Origin: Chaetoderma sp. LZ-2023a
Taxonomy: Eukaryota > Mollusca > Caudofoveata > Chaetodermatida > Chaetodermatidae
Length of the DNA stretch: 64,000 bases
Reading direction: 5' to 3'
NCBI GenBank assembly: GCA_034401795.1
Contig: CM067366.1
Coordinates: 83,996,147-84,060,146, forward strand
The notes under the pieces were generated by a model. It worked only from the letters and a program-made list of their open reading frames with translations, was not told the origin of the DNA and made no database searches. The position numbers and the translations under genes are program-made. Of this stretch, positions 9,101 to 17,551 are shown one piece after another (within the stretch, counting starts at the first letter, position 1; every line of letters begins with the position of its first letter).

Positions 9101-10228
9101 TGTAAGTCATGGAAAACTTGGAAAGTCATGGAATTTTAAAATTAAAATTCCAGGCCTGGAAAAACAGTACTTTTTATATAAGCCATGGAAAAGTCATAAA
9201 AATCAAAACTATTAGTGTGAAAAATTGTGATTATAAAAATAAAATTTGGCGACCTGCAGATCCCATTTATATCATGGATTCACATGTTTAAGTGTATGAA
9301 CCCTGAAGGTTGGTCATTAACCATGGGATCTATTCTAATCAAACATGACTGGGACGACCCTGTGATGGTAAACATGTGAACCTCTGTTAAAAAAACTGCT
9401 CGTCCAATTTTACACAAACTTTGATGGAAGAACCTAAGAGTGTATGCTCCCAGTCTTGCTAAGCTTTAAGAATCCATTATCCGCTCAAATACTGCTTTCC
9501 AGTGGAGCACCACAGGCCCTTGGACCTCCTGTTTATTTGAAAGGTGGTTGTCCGAAATTGTACAACAGTTATTTTGAGTGAAAGCAACATGCAGGTAAAA
9601 CATTTATAATCAGCTTAATAAATCTATGACCAAACTAACCGGTTATGTAACTTAACTAAAATGCCTGTTTTTCAGCATTGATCATTTACATTGTCCAGCG
9701 AAAGTCATAGGTTATACCATGGTCAAGTTTATCTTTGTGTCATAACCTTGCTCAATGTCATGGTCAAAGGCCATGCTGTATCATTTATTGATCTATTACA
9801 ATACATGTACCATGACTGAAGAGTCTGTGTCAGTCATATCAAGTGATGCTGGTGCTGTTGGATTAACCCTTTAACATAGAAAATGTCCATTTGCAGACCA
9901 AGAGCATATTATTTTTGAAAATTTACCACTGGAATGACTGGCTCGCTTATCGAGCCAGTCATTCCAGTGGTAAATTTTCAAAAATAGTCTTCTCTTGGTC
10001 TGCAAATGGGCATTTACCAAGACCACTGCAGAAACCGTTTTTGCCTGATATGAGTGTTAAAGGGTTAATATGGATTTTTCTTGCTCGTTATTTCAGGTGT
10101 ACTTGAAGGAGATTCTGAAGGAGATTTGTACTTACAACTTGAAGGCCCCTCATCGCAATACATGGGAGCTGAAGGAGGAGTATTGTTACTATAAGAAGCA
10201 TGAAGAGGAGGCGAGTGGCTCCAAGTGA
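1..10228 (+). CDS. GTF2F2: Transcription initiation factor IIF subunit beta (RAP30), 5'-truncated by the window, six exons
   Basis: The spliced exons 1-153, 2652-2675, 3909-3990, 6965-7061, 7768-7911 and 10097-10228 read as about 210 residues of the TFIIF small subunit; the animal protein is about 250, so roughly the first 50 residues lie upstream. Diagnostic stretches are IIQRAECQPIADANYLKLKR (linker after the dimerisation barrel), FKPVADHQFN, DMLFNAFEKHQYYFMKDLER and VYLKEILKEICTYN...NTWELKEEY (C-terminal winged-helix DNA-binding domain). Known role of the family: it pairs with GTF2F1/RAP74, binds RNA polymerase II in the nucleus and helps load it into the pre-initiation complex. Every junction has GT and AG, and phases 1,1,2,0,0 agree across exons. 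No frameshift or stop is seen, so the gene looks functional. The introns are loaded with repeats. The exon calls rest on remembered family similarity, without an alignment. Confidence 0.93.
147..928. repeat. 27-bp minisatellite starting at the GTF2F2 splice donor
   Basis: About 25-28 tandem units of 27 bp, consensus CATAGGTAATATATCACT followed by GATGCAGGT, run through most of the region with a few indels (for example around 545-560 and 610-630). The first unit contains the end of the upstream exon and its donor ATAG/GTAATA, so nearly every unit repeats a plausible 5' splice site. The distal end retains exon-like pieces: AGAACTTGATAGT at 892-904 is identical to exon bases 118-130, and CAGACACTGTTCATAGG at 850-866 resembles exon bases 138-154. 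Because 27 is a multiple of three, units read as MQVIGNISL in an open frame (246-503); this is repeat translation, not a gene. Confidence 0.93.
929..1525. other. Intronic sequence, nothing recognised
   Basis: AT-rich intron between the minisatellite and a hAT-type MITE. A few stray GCATAGGTAATAG units persist near 972-986. No coding frame with family resemblance was seen. Confidence 0.6.
1534..1971. mobile_element. Non-autonomous hAT-type MITE with nested TTAA-family MITE
   Basis: The left end TAGGCTTTGGCGATTACGTG and the inverted right end TACGCTTGCGCGATTATTG form imperfect terminal inverted repeats related to those of the element at 11226-14349. The element is bracketed by an identical 8-bp direct repeat CTTGTTTC at 1526-1533 and 1972-1979, the target duplication length typical of hAT elements. 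The interior is rich in AATCGATTA words. A degraded copy of the GAGCCAGTCATTCCAGTGG hairpin lies inside at about 1730-1860. No transposase is present. Confidence 0.75.
2016..2254. mobile_element. TTAA-flanked hairpin MITE (piggyBac-like ends)
   Basis: It starts TTAACCATTTAACACTCAT and ends CTTAAAAGGGTTAA. Its centre is a palindrome around GATTGGCTCGATAACCAAGCCAGTAATTCC, with arms containing TTTGAAAATTTA and its complement. This is one of about eleven family members in the window. The TTAA sites and CCCTTT ends resemble piggyBac-group elements; the assignment is inferred because no transposase is present. Confidence 0.75.
2652..2675 (+). CDS. GTF2F2: GTF2F2 candidate 24-nt microexon
   Basis: It is preceded by CTTCTTTTTCAG and followed by GTAAGC. 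With one base carried from the previous exon it encodes DQETSEPT, keeps phase 1 and joins cleanly to ELLALEG in the next exon. Skipping it also preserves the frame (PVI-ELLALEG) and gives a length nearer the human protein, so it may be a cassette exon or an artefact. The splice sites are strong, but the coding evidence is too short to be decisive. Confidence 0.55.
2738..2932. mobile_element. Degraded copy of the TTAA-family hairpin MITE
   Basis: It begins CACTTTAACACTCATAGCAG and ends near TTTGAGTGTTAAAG, with internal AGAAGACTATTTTTGAAAAT and its inverted counterpart. The central palindrome is partly deleted. Confidence 0.65.
2935..3908. other. GTF2F2 intron with a short CA-rich tract
   Basis: No conserved coding signal was seen. 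A CA/CG-alternating tract (CACACACACGCCTGCGCACG and on) lies at about 3744-3783. The intron ends in a pyrimidine-rich TTATTTTATTCTAG acceptor at 3908. Confidence 0.6.
3909..3990 (+). CDS. GTF2F2: GTF2F2 exon encoding the IIQRAEC linker
   Basis: It encodes (E)LLALEGKIIQRAECQPIADANYLKLK(R). It matches the strongly conserved LEGIVVQRAECRP...NYMRLKR block of RAP30 that follows the dimerisation barrel. The acceptor is TTCTAG at 3908 and the donor is GCG/GTAAGT at 3991. Entry phase 1 and exit phase 2 match the neighbouring exons. Confidence 0.93.
4090..4530 (+). pseudogene. Penelope-like element remnant: C-terminal linker and GIY-YIG endonuclease
   Basis: The + strand translation gives CNTRNCNSCNNMDKS (a C-x4-C-x2-C zinc-binding-like linker) and, after a frameshift near 4170, NIVYRLTCKRCKKQYVGKT followed by FKIRILEHDRPVTNL. 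This is the start of a GIY-YIG nuclease domain as found at the C-terminus of Penelope-like retroelements. A stop follows at about 4342, and later fragments resemble the domain's tail. It is similar in layout to the fragment at 24269-24737. It lies in a GTF2F2 intron in the gene's sense orientation and is dead by frameshift, stops and loss of the reverse transcriptase. Confidence 0.72.
4527..4850. repeat. Minisatellite with opposed halves (CAACTCGTACCA / TGGTACGAGTTG)
   Basis: The first half (about 4527-4632) has five or so degenerate units of CAACTCGTACCA plus a spacer. The second half (about 4655-4850) carries the reverse complement TGGTATGAGTTG or TGGTACGAGTTG with spacers such as TCCATAGATTT and GACCATCCACT. 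The array is therefore a large imperfect inverted repeat of short tandem units. Confidence 0.85.
4866..4925. repeat. C-rich tract
   Basis: Runs of CCACCCCCACCCC and CCATCCCC make the complementary strand G-rich, with potential to form G-quadruplexes. It is not coding. Confidence 0.7.
5100..5847. other. GTF2F2 intron, mostly featureless, with a half MITE
   Basis: Only the right half of the TTAA-family MITE is recognisable (about 5320-5400: ACCGAGCCAGTCATTCCAGT through GCAAATGGACATT). The rest is AT-rich with no coding signal. Confidence 0.55.
5848..6465. repeat. About 49-bp repeat array with inverted outlying copies
   Basis: At about 6217-6465 five degenerate units of 48-50 bp each contain GGTCCCCTGTGCCGTT, GCCAACGGGCGCGCC and AATATCGAATTCGAT. 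Two units in opposite orientation lie at about 5848-5945 (ACGCGCCAATATCGAATTTG; GTTGGTCAATGGCACAGGG). The roughly 270 bp between contain nothing recognised. Each unit junction is itself palindromic (ATATCGAATTCGATAT). Confidence 0.85.
6470..6964. other. GTF2F2 intron with a short composite-repeat fragment
   Basis: GTAGAGCTTAGCTAGAGATGG at about 6486 matches the outer segment of the composite repeat family described at 52060-52400. The rest is unremarkable and ends in the acceptor TTCTTTCGGTAG at 6964. Confidence 0.5.
6965..7061 (+). CDS. GTF2F2: GTF2F2 exon (KPVADHQFN)
   Basis: It encodes LHWAQSNKPAREIKQIETV and INKFKPVADHQFN, corresponding to the human LQIEESSKPVRLSQQLDKVVTTNYKPVANHQYN. Entry phase 2 completes the CGG arginine and exit phase is 0, with donor AAT/GTGAGA. 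The segment links the dimerisation domain to the winged helix. Confidence 0.93.
7272..7372. mobile_element. Palindromic MITE of the AATATTTTGAAACTAATTTG family
   Basis: The left arm CTGTTGAATATTTTGAAATG and the right inverted arm TTTCAAAATATTCAGCAG surround GGAAGCCGTTGCTGCC. It is a non-coding hairpin family with at least 18 full or half copies in the window. Confidence 0.75.
7768..7911 (+). CDS. GTF2F2: GTF2F2 exon, start of winged-helix domain
   Basis: It encodes 48 residues. These begin with a basic helix LEDKQRKKEEGKKQRANRDQ and continue DMLFNAFEKHQYYFMKDLER plus ITQQPT, the first helices of the RAP30 C-terminal winged helix (human DMLFSAFEKHQYYNLKDLVDITKQP). The acceptor is TTCTTATAG and the donor ACT/GTAAGA, phase 0 at both ends. 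Confidence 0.95.
7926..8032. repeat. GT-rich minisatellite, about 18-bp period
   Basis: Repeated TGCGTGCATGTGTGTGTT units start only about 15 bases after the donor at 7912. It is alternating purine-pyrimidine and potentially Z-DNA forming. Confidence 0.8.
8245..8290. mobile_element. Half copy of the AATATTTTGAAAC palindromic MITE
   Basis: GCTGTCGAATATTTTGAAAC through GGAACCTGTTGCTGCCATA is the left arm and centre only; the opposite arm is diverged. Confidence 0.6.
8670..8795. repeat. GTACTC-rich repeat cluster
   Basis: GTACTCGAGTAC, AGTACTCATG and related palindromic words recur roughly every 10-20 bases in direct and inverted orientation. The cluster may be the interior of a small DNA transposon; no clear ends were identified. 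Confidence 0.6.
8960..9862. other. GTF2F2 last intron, mostly featureless
   Basis: A short repeat of TCATGGAAAACTTGGAAAG-like words occupies about 9105-9215 and resembles a dispersed animal repeat. No coding signal was seen. Confidence 0.5.
9863..10068. mobile_element. Intact TTAA-family hairpin MITE next to the last GTF2F2 acceptor
   Basis: It is flanked by TTAA at 9863-9866 and 10065-10068, with ends CCCTTTAACA and TGTTAAAGGG. It is centred on an excellent palindrome: GAATGACTGGCTCGCTTATC / GAGCCAGTCATTCCAGTGG with long TTTGAAAATTTACCACTGG arms. The 3' end of the MITE is only 28 bp from the exon start at 10097. Confidence 0.88.
10097..10228 (+). CDS. GTF2F2: GTF2F2 terminal coding exon with stop
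   Basis: It encodes VYLKEILKEICTYNLKAPHR, NTWELKEEYCYYKKHEE and EASGSK, then TGA at 10226-10228. It matches the human C-terminus VYLKEILKEIGVQNVKGIHKNTWELKPEYRHY, the recognition helix and wing of the DNA-binding domain. The acceptor is GTTATTTCAG at 10096. Confidence 0.96.
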   Translation: MYLKEILKEICTYNLKAPHRNTWELKEEYCYYKKHEEEASGSK

Positions 10229-10509
10229 CGAGGGTTGCACGAGTGGAGCAGTGTATCACGTACTTTACGCCACTCGATAGGAAACTAGTAACTCGTTATG
10301 GAAAGGCACTGGAACCAGAGCGGGCAAGAAAAGAAATCACTCGAAGCCCACCAAAGCTCAAGTCACTTTCATACTATAGCCAGTTCATTAATCATGGCAT
10401 AAAATCTTAAAGGTGAAGCTTAGTCATACATGTATAAAGCGATTGTAGATTTATGGAGAGAAATTATTCACCTAGTGTTACTCAGGTGGAGTGATATGAA
10501 GCTCACCAC

Positions 10510-10515
10510 AATAAA
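10510..10515 (+). terminator. Candidate polyadenylation signal of GTF2F2
   Basis: A canonical AATAAA lies 282 bases after the GTF2F2 stop codon and is the first in the downstream region. It implies a 3' UTR of about 300 bases. Confidence 0.6.
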
Positions 10516-10786
10516 GATGCATGTAGGCGCAAAGGCCCTGATGGGGTCAACTTGCTCGTCACTTCTGGCTAGCAGTTCTGTGAGAATTATATGACCGGCG
10601 GTGAGCTAGTTGTGAGCTGGGAAGGCACAATGTGTAGCGTATGATTCTATGATTATTAAGCTTTGATACTTTGAGAACATACTGAGGTAGCGTTTTGTGA
10701 TTCAATCTGATATTCACTGGAGAATTGTATCTTAACTTTGCCTCGCAGACCAGAAATGACAAATTCATGTACTGTAAGGAATTTTC

Positions 10787-10875
10787 TGTTTGAATATTTT
10801 GAAATTAATTTGACTGGGAGCTGCTGCTGTCTATCAATTTAGTTTTAAACTATTCAGCAGCTTTCCTGTATAGCT
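10787..10875. mobile_element. Palindromic MITE copy (AATATTTTGAAA family)
   Basis: TGAATATTTTGAAATTAATTTGACTGG is opposed by TTTAGTTTTAAACTATTCAGCAG about 60 bases later, with GCTGCTGCTG in the loop. Confidence 0.7.
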
Positions 10876-12206
10876 GTCATGAAATTGATACAATGGCATT
10901 TCAAAGGTTAAAGGATAACTAATCTGAACTCTTTATAGCTATTCAGGGGATCTAATATGTCAGTCATAAACTATGCAGGTAATGTTAAGCGTTTCATCAT
11001 GTTGCTAAAGAAAGATATTCAGGCTTTAGTAGCTAAATGTTGCTACATTTCTACAGCCTATGATGCATGTCATGATTTACTTTTCAACCAATCAGAAAAA
11101 GCCTATTGTGCCTGCTGCGGGATATAGCTCAGTCATAGAGGCGCCAGCTATAGTTTGCAGTGTGGTATAAAAGCAATCATACAGAGGTAAGCTGTTGAAT
11201 ATTTTAAAACTAATTTGACTGGAAGTAGGGTTGCACGATTATTCGATTAATCGCGATTATATAATTCAAAATGATCGTGGACGATTATAAAATGAAATAA
11301 TCGTATAATCGCCATGTTGAAATTTTTGTCAAGACACTTACGCTTGTGAAACTCTGCTTGCATTACCAAGCATGGAAACAAACATCCGGCTATCAGCCAA
11401 ATGTGTGAATGATTAAATAAACTAAATAAATAAATAACTGATTTGTTTGTATTGACTCATGATTAGTTTTAGATGAGTAAAGATTGTTCACTTGGTCGCT
11501 ATTTGCCATTGTTGTTGTAATCACACACGCTTATCCCGCGTTCCCCATTCTCTGAATAGTTATACGCTAACGGTTTTCCCCAAAAAGTTCTAGAACTGAT
11601 ACCACGGAAATTCAATGCATTTTCTCACGTAAAATTTCTCACCGCCTACGCCTATGTTTAATGTATACCTCAAAACATCACCGGGGAAGTGAAATTATTT
11701 GATTTGAGCGCCTAAATATTGCGTGTCCTTTAATAAAGGTCCTTTATTACATCAAAATTAATCCAGAATTTGATATAAAATGGTGTCGCGAAAAAAATAC
11801 AAATCACGTGATTCGCCTCCAATTGAAGAGTTTATTTTAGAGCGAGTACTCGGATATAAATATTCTGGAATCGGGTACCCGATGATAAACTCCCGTTAGC
11901 GTATAATATCTCGCGAGAACACGGCGCCTCCCATCGCAAAAGAGCCGCTGGCTCACCAACTTAAGAAGCCGACTATATTGTCGTTCGTAATAATTCAATT
12001 TGGATCATTTAATGTTGATCGGCGTTACAAAATTGATGCGCATTTTCTCCCGTACTTGTTTGGTACATAAATTTGGTCTTGAAATATATTTATAAGGAAG
12101 CTATTTAATCATGCCAAGACTGTTTTAAGCGCATTTTAACTACAAAAGTGTGGAATAAACTTTATTATATCTTGAACATACGTGGCCTACTATTAGTATT
12201 AATCTA

Positions 12207-13831
12207 ATGTGGGTTGCAAAAGTATTCATACCCCTAGAAAAACCACTACTTTGTGAATAAAGTCAACCGCAGTTGAACTCCCACACCTTTTTAGAAAGTA
12301 AATTATATACCTTAAACTGAATAGTGTACACAAATTTTGCTAAACACCATTGGTCTTAAGAAAATAGCAAAAATCTCCAAAACTATGTTGCATAAATATT
12401 CACACCCCTTAGTTAAACGAGTAAAAAGTACCTTGCAGTAATGTTACACTCTAAATGTGTCGCTTTATCTTGATACAATGGATTATCTATTCATATGCAA
12501 ATTAGCTAGAAAAATCTGCAATTGGTTTCTCATATATGCTGCACAAAAACATGCTGTCTACAATCGCATTGTGGTCATTGTGTAAGCAAACACATGCAGG
12601 ATAGCCATGAAGTTCAGCGAATTATCAGAAGATTTGCGAAATAAAGTTATAGAGAAGCACAAGTGTGGCGAAAGTTATAATTCTATTGCCAGTTCATTAA
12701 AACTAGTAAAAAGAACTGTTGTGTCTGTGATAAAGAAGTGGAAGGTTCATGGTACTACTGCAAATCTTAAAAGGGCAGGGCGTCCCTCTAAGATGACAGC
12801 AAGAACCAAGTCAAAATTAATCAGACAGGCCAAAGCCAACCCTTCTGTCACTCTTGAAGAGCTGAAGAAGTCTGTTCAAGGTGTTGGTGTTACAGTGCAC
12901 AAGTCCACAATATCCCGCACTTTGCACAAAGAGGGGCTACATGGACGTGTGGCAAGAAAGAAACCGCTCTTGAAAAAAGCTTATATCAAAGCTCGTGTAA
13001 AGTATGCGTCAAGCCATCTGAAGGACTCATCCGCCACATGGGAAAGAGTTATCTGGTCAGATGAAACCAAAGTAGAACTGTTTGGTCTCAACTCTAAAAA
13101 GTATGTCTGGCGCCGACGGAACACAGCTTATGATCCTGCCAATACTATACCAACTGTAAAGCACGGAGGTGGTAGCATCATGCTATGGGCCTGGGGAGCT
13201 TGTCCGTGTGCAAGGTATTATGGACAGTGCCAAATATATAGAAATTCTGGAGGAAAACCTCTAAATCTGCAAGAAACATGAAACTTGGAAAGAAGTTCAT
13301 ATTCTAGCAAGACAATGATCCGAAGCACGCGTCCCGAGCAACTCAAGAATGGCTTCGGAAAAGAAAAGTGAAAGTATTAGTGGCCAAGTCAAAGTCCGGA
13401 CCTCAACCCTATTGAAAACCTCTGGAGAGATCTGAAAATTGCCGTCCATCGAAGGTCACCAACAAACTTACCTCAACTTGAGCAGTACTGCAAAGAAGAG
13501 TGGGCTAAATGTTCAAGTGAATATTGCAAAAATCTTGTTACCGGTTACCCAAAGCGACTGGAAGCTGTTATTGCAGCTAAAGGAGCTGGTATGAAGTATT
13601 GACTAAGATGTGTCAAGGAGGTGTGAATAGCTTTGCAACACCGTTATATCTATATTCTCTCATTTTTTATGAATTTAACGTATACTGATTTTTTTTAATA
13701 TTTCATTTTACTTTGAAATGCAATTTATTCTCAAAATTTAATTGAATTGATTATATTAATTAGTACAACTCGTACCTTTGCTAATAAATGTACTCTTCCC
13801 ATAGGGGTGTGAATACTTTTGCAACCCACTG
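12207..13831 (+). mobile_element. Tc1/mariner-superfamily transposon with IR/DR ends
   Basis: The outer inverted repeats are GTGGGTTGCAAAAGTATTCA and, inverted at the right, the same with one change. They are flanked by TA at 12205-12206 and 13832-13833. Related inner copies (GTTGCATAAATATTCACACC at about 12387 and GGTGTGAATAGCTTTGCAAC at about 13620, inverted) give the double inverted/direct repeat layout seen in some Tc1 elements. The total is about 1.6 kb, the usual Tc1 size. It carries one decayed transposase gene and is inserted in the hAT-type element around it. Confidence 0.92.
12607..13602 (+). pseudogene. Tc1 transposase pseudogene
   Basis: The open frame at 12607-13281 gives 224 residues. 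An N-terminal paired-like helix-turn-helix region (LRNKVIEKHKCGESYNSIAS, then GRPSKMTARTKSKLIRQ) is followed by the first catalytic aspartate in VIWSDETKVELFG and GGGSIMLWAWG. A frameshift near 13205 breaks it. Downstream pieces in other frames show QDNDPKHASRATQEWL (second aspartate, preceded by a TAG stop) and [16 protein letters not shown] (the glutamate of DD34E), ending ...AAKGAGMKY. Intact family members are about 340 residues. The catalytic residues remain visible, but at least two frameshifts and one stop make it inactive. Confidence 0.92.
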
Positions 13832-14420
13832 TAGGTTGTTGAGATTTACAAATCCGAGGCCTGTATTGACTTCTAGAGGGGCCGGAAATGTATCAGGGCA
13901 GAGATTGGTCTGAAGTAGACACACCCTGTAGCACGATTGTTATTATTATACACGCTATTCTTACAAATTATCTGCTGAGTTAGGTGGTGGGCTTCTAATA
14001 CAGAGTTTTGCCGTTTTGAAGCTGCTAAGAAATCATTGGAGCTCATATGTCAAAGTTAGTGGGTGGACTTCTATTAGAGCATAGGCTACAATTAAACAAA
14101 ATACGGTACCTTCCATTTTCCGTCTAGAAAAATCTTGATACATTCCTTTGTTTGCAATCAGCAACAGGGGTATTCTGTCCATGTATGTATACCCATGTGC
14201 CTAACCCATAATCTTACAATCTGCAGTAGCATAATAACGTCCTCTAAGCAGCATTGATGTAGTTAATATAGTACATGATTAATCGTATGATCGCGATTAT
14301 TTTTCTTAAATGATCGTGATTATGAAAAGTGAATAATCGTGCAACCCTAACTGGAAGTAGGGAGTGCCATAAGCAGCAACAACTTCCAGTCAAATTAGTT
14401 TCATAATGTTCGCCGAGATG

Positions 14421-16748
14421 AATATTACATAATAAAGAATGTAATGCATTGGCACTTACATGACATCACACACTATTGCTTGAGGAGACAAAATGGTGGC
14501 GATCACTGTTCAACATTTACGCGATATTACAAAGCAGATAATTGTGATACAGAAACGGGAATGTGACAGGATATGAATGATCTGGAATCTATAAACCATA
14601 ATCTATCGGTGCAGTATAACATTTGAGATGAGATTAGCATCGCTTTAAGGTATATATATTTATGCCACAATGATGTGTGACAGTGTTAAACAGCTTGTGA
14701 TGCTATTGTTATAGATCTGCTAGCCAGGTTGAATCTTGCACTATTCAGAGAATGTGATTCACGGACTTTTAATTAAGTTTTAATTCATTATTGCTATCCC
14801 AGGTATAACATCCCTGTATTGAATTTAAAGACCAAATTTATAAGTTCCATACGATGTATGAATATTTTTAATATTTTGAAATTAATTTGACTGGACACTG
14901 TTGCTATGTCATCATGTTATTTGAACTCAAGTCTGCACTGAATTGTTGTGTTGTCCATATATCCTTGTTGTCCATTCTCATCACATGTGCACTGAAGCAC
15001 CCCAATTAAACTACAGTACAGATCTTAGTTAGCTTTACTTAAACGCATCCTAAAGCTCGTTTAAAACGCGTCTATATGGCGTAATTTTCTCGTCATGATT
15101 TACTTAGACATAGCGCGTTTGGTAAAATCTCAAGACGCATCTTGAATTTTATCTTGATCTGTTGAAATTTTAACACTACTGTTTTGACATTTTGAATGAC
15201 GGGTTTAACTTTTTTCCGTACGCGTTTGGTAGCGTTTGAAAATTTTACGATAAATTAAACACGCCTTCAATTCCAACCGCGGTTCTCCAGTTCTTGCGAC
15301 GAGTCCTATGGCTAGAAGCAAATGGGTACTCGGTTCCTAGTCTAGGCAGACCCGCTTATCAGTACAGGATTCCTCCGTACATGTATCTCGCGTGCTTTGC
15401 AAACTTTGAGCGATTCGTACAGCAGATTTTAACTTATTTATGTCAATTTGTGGCTGAATTTATCAGAAGATGTATTTAATTTAGTGTTTCTTCGCGGGAT
15501 TCGTTTAATTTCTGCATTTTTATAGTGAAAATCTCGATATATCTAATGCCGAATGGACAATCGTTCTGAACTGGAACACCATTCCATTCTGATGACGTCA
15601 TCGCGTATATATTTAACCTCGTTATCTTTGATTGGCAGAGATATTGTTGGAAAAGCCATCAATGGCAAATCTGATTGGTTGAACTAATCTCATGACGCTT
15701 TGACAGTTGTGTACTATTAGACGACAGTAAAAAAGTAACATAACCTAAACAAGGATTTCCAGACTTTGGCTGTGATCTGGACAAAAACCAAGTTGGATCC
15801 AGATTGGGTACAAATTTTAATCTATGGATATATCGGAAACAAACTGGTCAGATTGTGCTCAAATTTTAATAAAGGAGGTTGTGTGATCATACATTAAGAT
15901 TTAACAACCCTGGAAGTGATCAAAGGAAAGATTATAGGCTGCGGGTTACAATCTCTGATAACTTGGATCTATCTGACAATGGAAAGTAAGTGATAACTAG
16001 ATTGTTTGGTCGATCAACCACATTCACTACTTTGACCTCTTTAGCCTACCCCACCCCAGGGGAGGAGCCAAATGTAATACCAGAAATGTGGCTGCAATGC
16101 AACCATGAATCTCGACTTCAGGACAGCAAATAAATTTGGAAGGCTTATCAACAAGGGGGCCAAGGGCCTGTAACAGTATCCTGGACGGTGTATGGCAATA
16201 AGGGCTGCCAGCAGAGAAGGCTGCTACTATGTCAAAAAAGGCTGCCTATAAAATATACTGAGTATGTACATACGTATCTATATATCTATCTAGCAAAACT
16301 TCAAAATATTCGGCATGTTGCCTGTATACCCTTATCTAATTTCCACTTCCTATTTTTCTTTTGAGATGAGGCGGACATAGAGGCGAACTGTCAAAATATC
16401 TCATCTGATGGCAGTTGTTGCTAAGCACAGAATTATAAAAAAAATTCTGAATAGAAGTTCTAGAGCCAACTACTACAGAATCTTTCCACCAAATTTGATA
16501 TCCACCAAGAGGTCATGGAGAATATGCATTTTGGCAATTTATGTCCAGCCAACTAGGGTTGCAATCTGTCAAGCGGTTAATGAGGAGTAGCGTTTTGACA
16601 ATTTCTGCTAAATTCTTCATAAAGTCAAAATATTTTCACACAAAAATTGACCAATCAAAATTCTGTATGCATGTTCGGAAGCCGAAAGCATTAGGGTCCT
16701 TCCAGCCAAATTAGTTTGAAATCTGCCAAGCTGTTAATGTATGTATGA
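14421..16748. other. Non-coding stretch, little recognised
   Basis: It contains a half copy of the AATATTTTGAAAC MITE at about 14865-14910. At about 15005-15265 lies a repeat with AGTACAGATCTTAGTTAGCT and AAACGCGTCT words whose relative lies inverted at about 39335-39640. No coding exon was recognised. Confidence 0.5.
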
Positions 16749-16950
16749 GACATGGCATCACACAATGATGTTCTGGCCAAAAGGTCAAAATCACTGATAC
16801 GCATGGCAACCATCTGCTGTCCGCCGTCCATCCGTCAACTTTTGTTTTTAAACATAAGTTGACGGATGGATGGCAGACAGCAGATGGTTGCCATGCGTAT
16901 CAGTGATTTTGACCTTTTGGCCAAAACAGAATTGTGTGATGCCGTGTCAT
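16749..16950. mobile_element. Near-perfect 200-bp palindrome (foldback MITE)
   Basis: Arms of about 95 bp, including GGCCAAAAGGTCAAAATCAC and ATACGCATGGCAACCATCTG, are mirrored around a short TTTTTAAACA loop. The outer parts GGCATCACACAATG and ATTGTGTGATGCC are slightly diverged. No frame was recognised inside; it is likely a foldback element. Confidence 0.8.
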
Positions 16951-17340
16951 TATAAGGAGGCATGTGTCCAAGTTTAGGACCAGTATGATCAACCAAACAT
17001 GAGATATAAACAGAAAAGTTGAGCTAAACACAAATTAGACGCCGCCTGGCGACGTGCATGGTATCACAATAGCTCATTTTACTTCGTAGTTGAGATAAAA
17101 ATGGCCTCTTACACTCTATAGTAACTTACAACATTTGTTTGAATTCCATCCACCGCTTTCGGAGGAGTTGCATTACATTACACAGAGACTGGCGTGGATC
17201 GCTGTGAAAAATCTGGAGGTCATAAGGGGAAATGATCTGTGAGAGTAGGGGTTAAAATTAACATGAGCGTGAGGTTAGCAGAAATTGACCAGGGCTAGTA
17301 CAACTTGTAACTGACCAACCCAATGGTAACAATTTGAGAT

Positions 17341-17515
17341 GTCAACCCTTTAATGGTCAAGGTGGTCAAAAAATTCCTCTTGTGAGCAGAGCAAGACGAC
17401 TATTTTTGGAAATTTACCAGTAGAATGACTGGCTCGATAATTGAGCCAGTCATTTTAGTGGTAAAATTTAAAAAATAGTCTTCCCTTGGTATGCAAAGAT
17501 TTGAAGGGCTATAGT
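17341..17515. mobile_element. TTAA-family hairpin MITE
   Basis: AACCCTTTAATGGTCAAGG opens the copy. The central palindrome GACTGGCTCGATAATTGAGC / CAGTCATTTTAGTGG is preserved, and the right end is eroded (GAAGGGCTATAG). Confidence 0.7.
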
Positions 17516-17529
17516 AGAATCTAGTAATC

Positions 17530-17551
17530 ACTAGTCCTATCTAAATGTAGT
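17530..17551. repeat. Left target-site duplication of LINE copy A
   Basis: A 22-bp sequence starting ACTAGTCCTA recurs at 20069-20090 with one mismatch. It brackets the LINE and defines both its ends. Confidence 0.88.

Larger units (their letters stand above)
11226..14349. mobile_element. Non-autonomous hAT-type element, about 1.5 kb, carrying a nested Tc1 element
   Basis: Perfect 19-bp terminal inverted repeats TAGGGTTGCACGATTATTC are bracketed by an 8-bp target duplication ACTGGAAG (11218-11225 and 14350-14357), the hAT signature. Subterminal AATCG-rich sequence recurs at both ends. Excluding the Tc1 insertion the element is about 1.5 kb and shows no transposase frame. Its nearest relative in the window is the small copy at 1534-1971. 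Confidence 0.9.
11190..14420. mobile_element. Palindromic MITE split by a nested hAT element
   Basis: The left arm (about 11190-11225, TTGAATATTTTAAAACTAAT) and the right arm (14350-14420, CTTCCAGTCAAATTAGTTTC) belong to the AATATTTTGAAAC family. The element at 11226-14349 interrupts them. Removing the insertion and one ACTGGAAG copy restores a normal family member. Confidence 0.85.
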
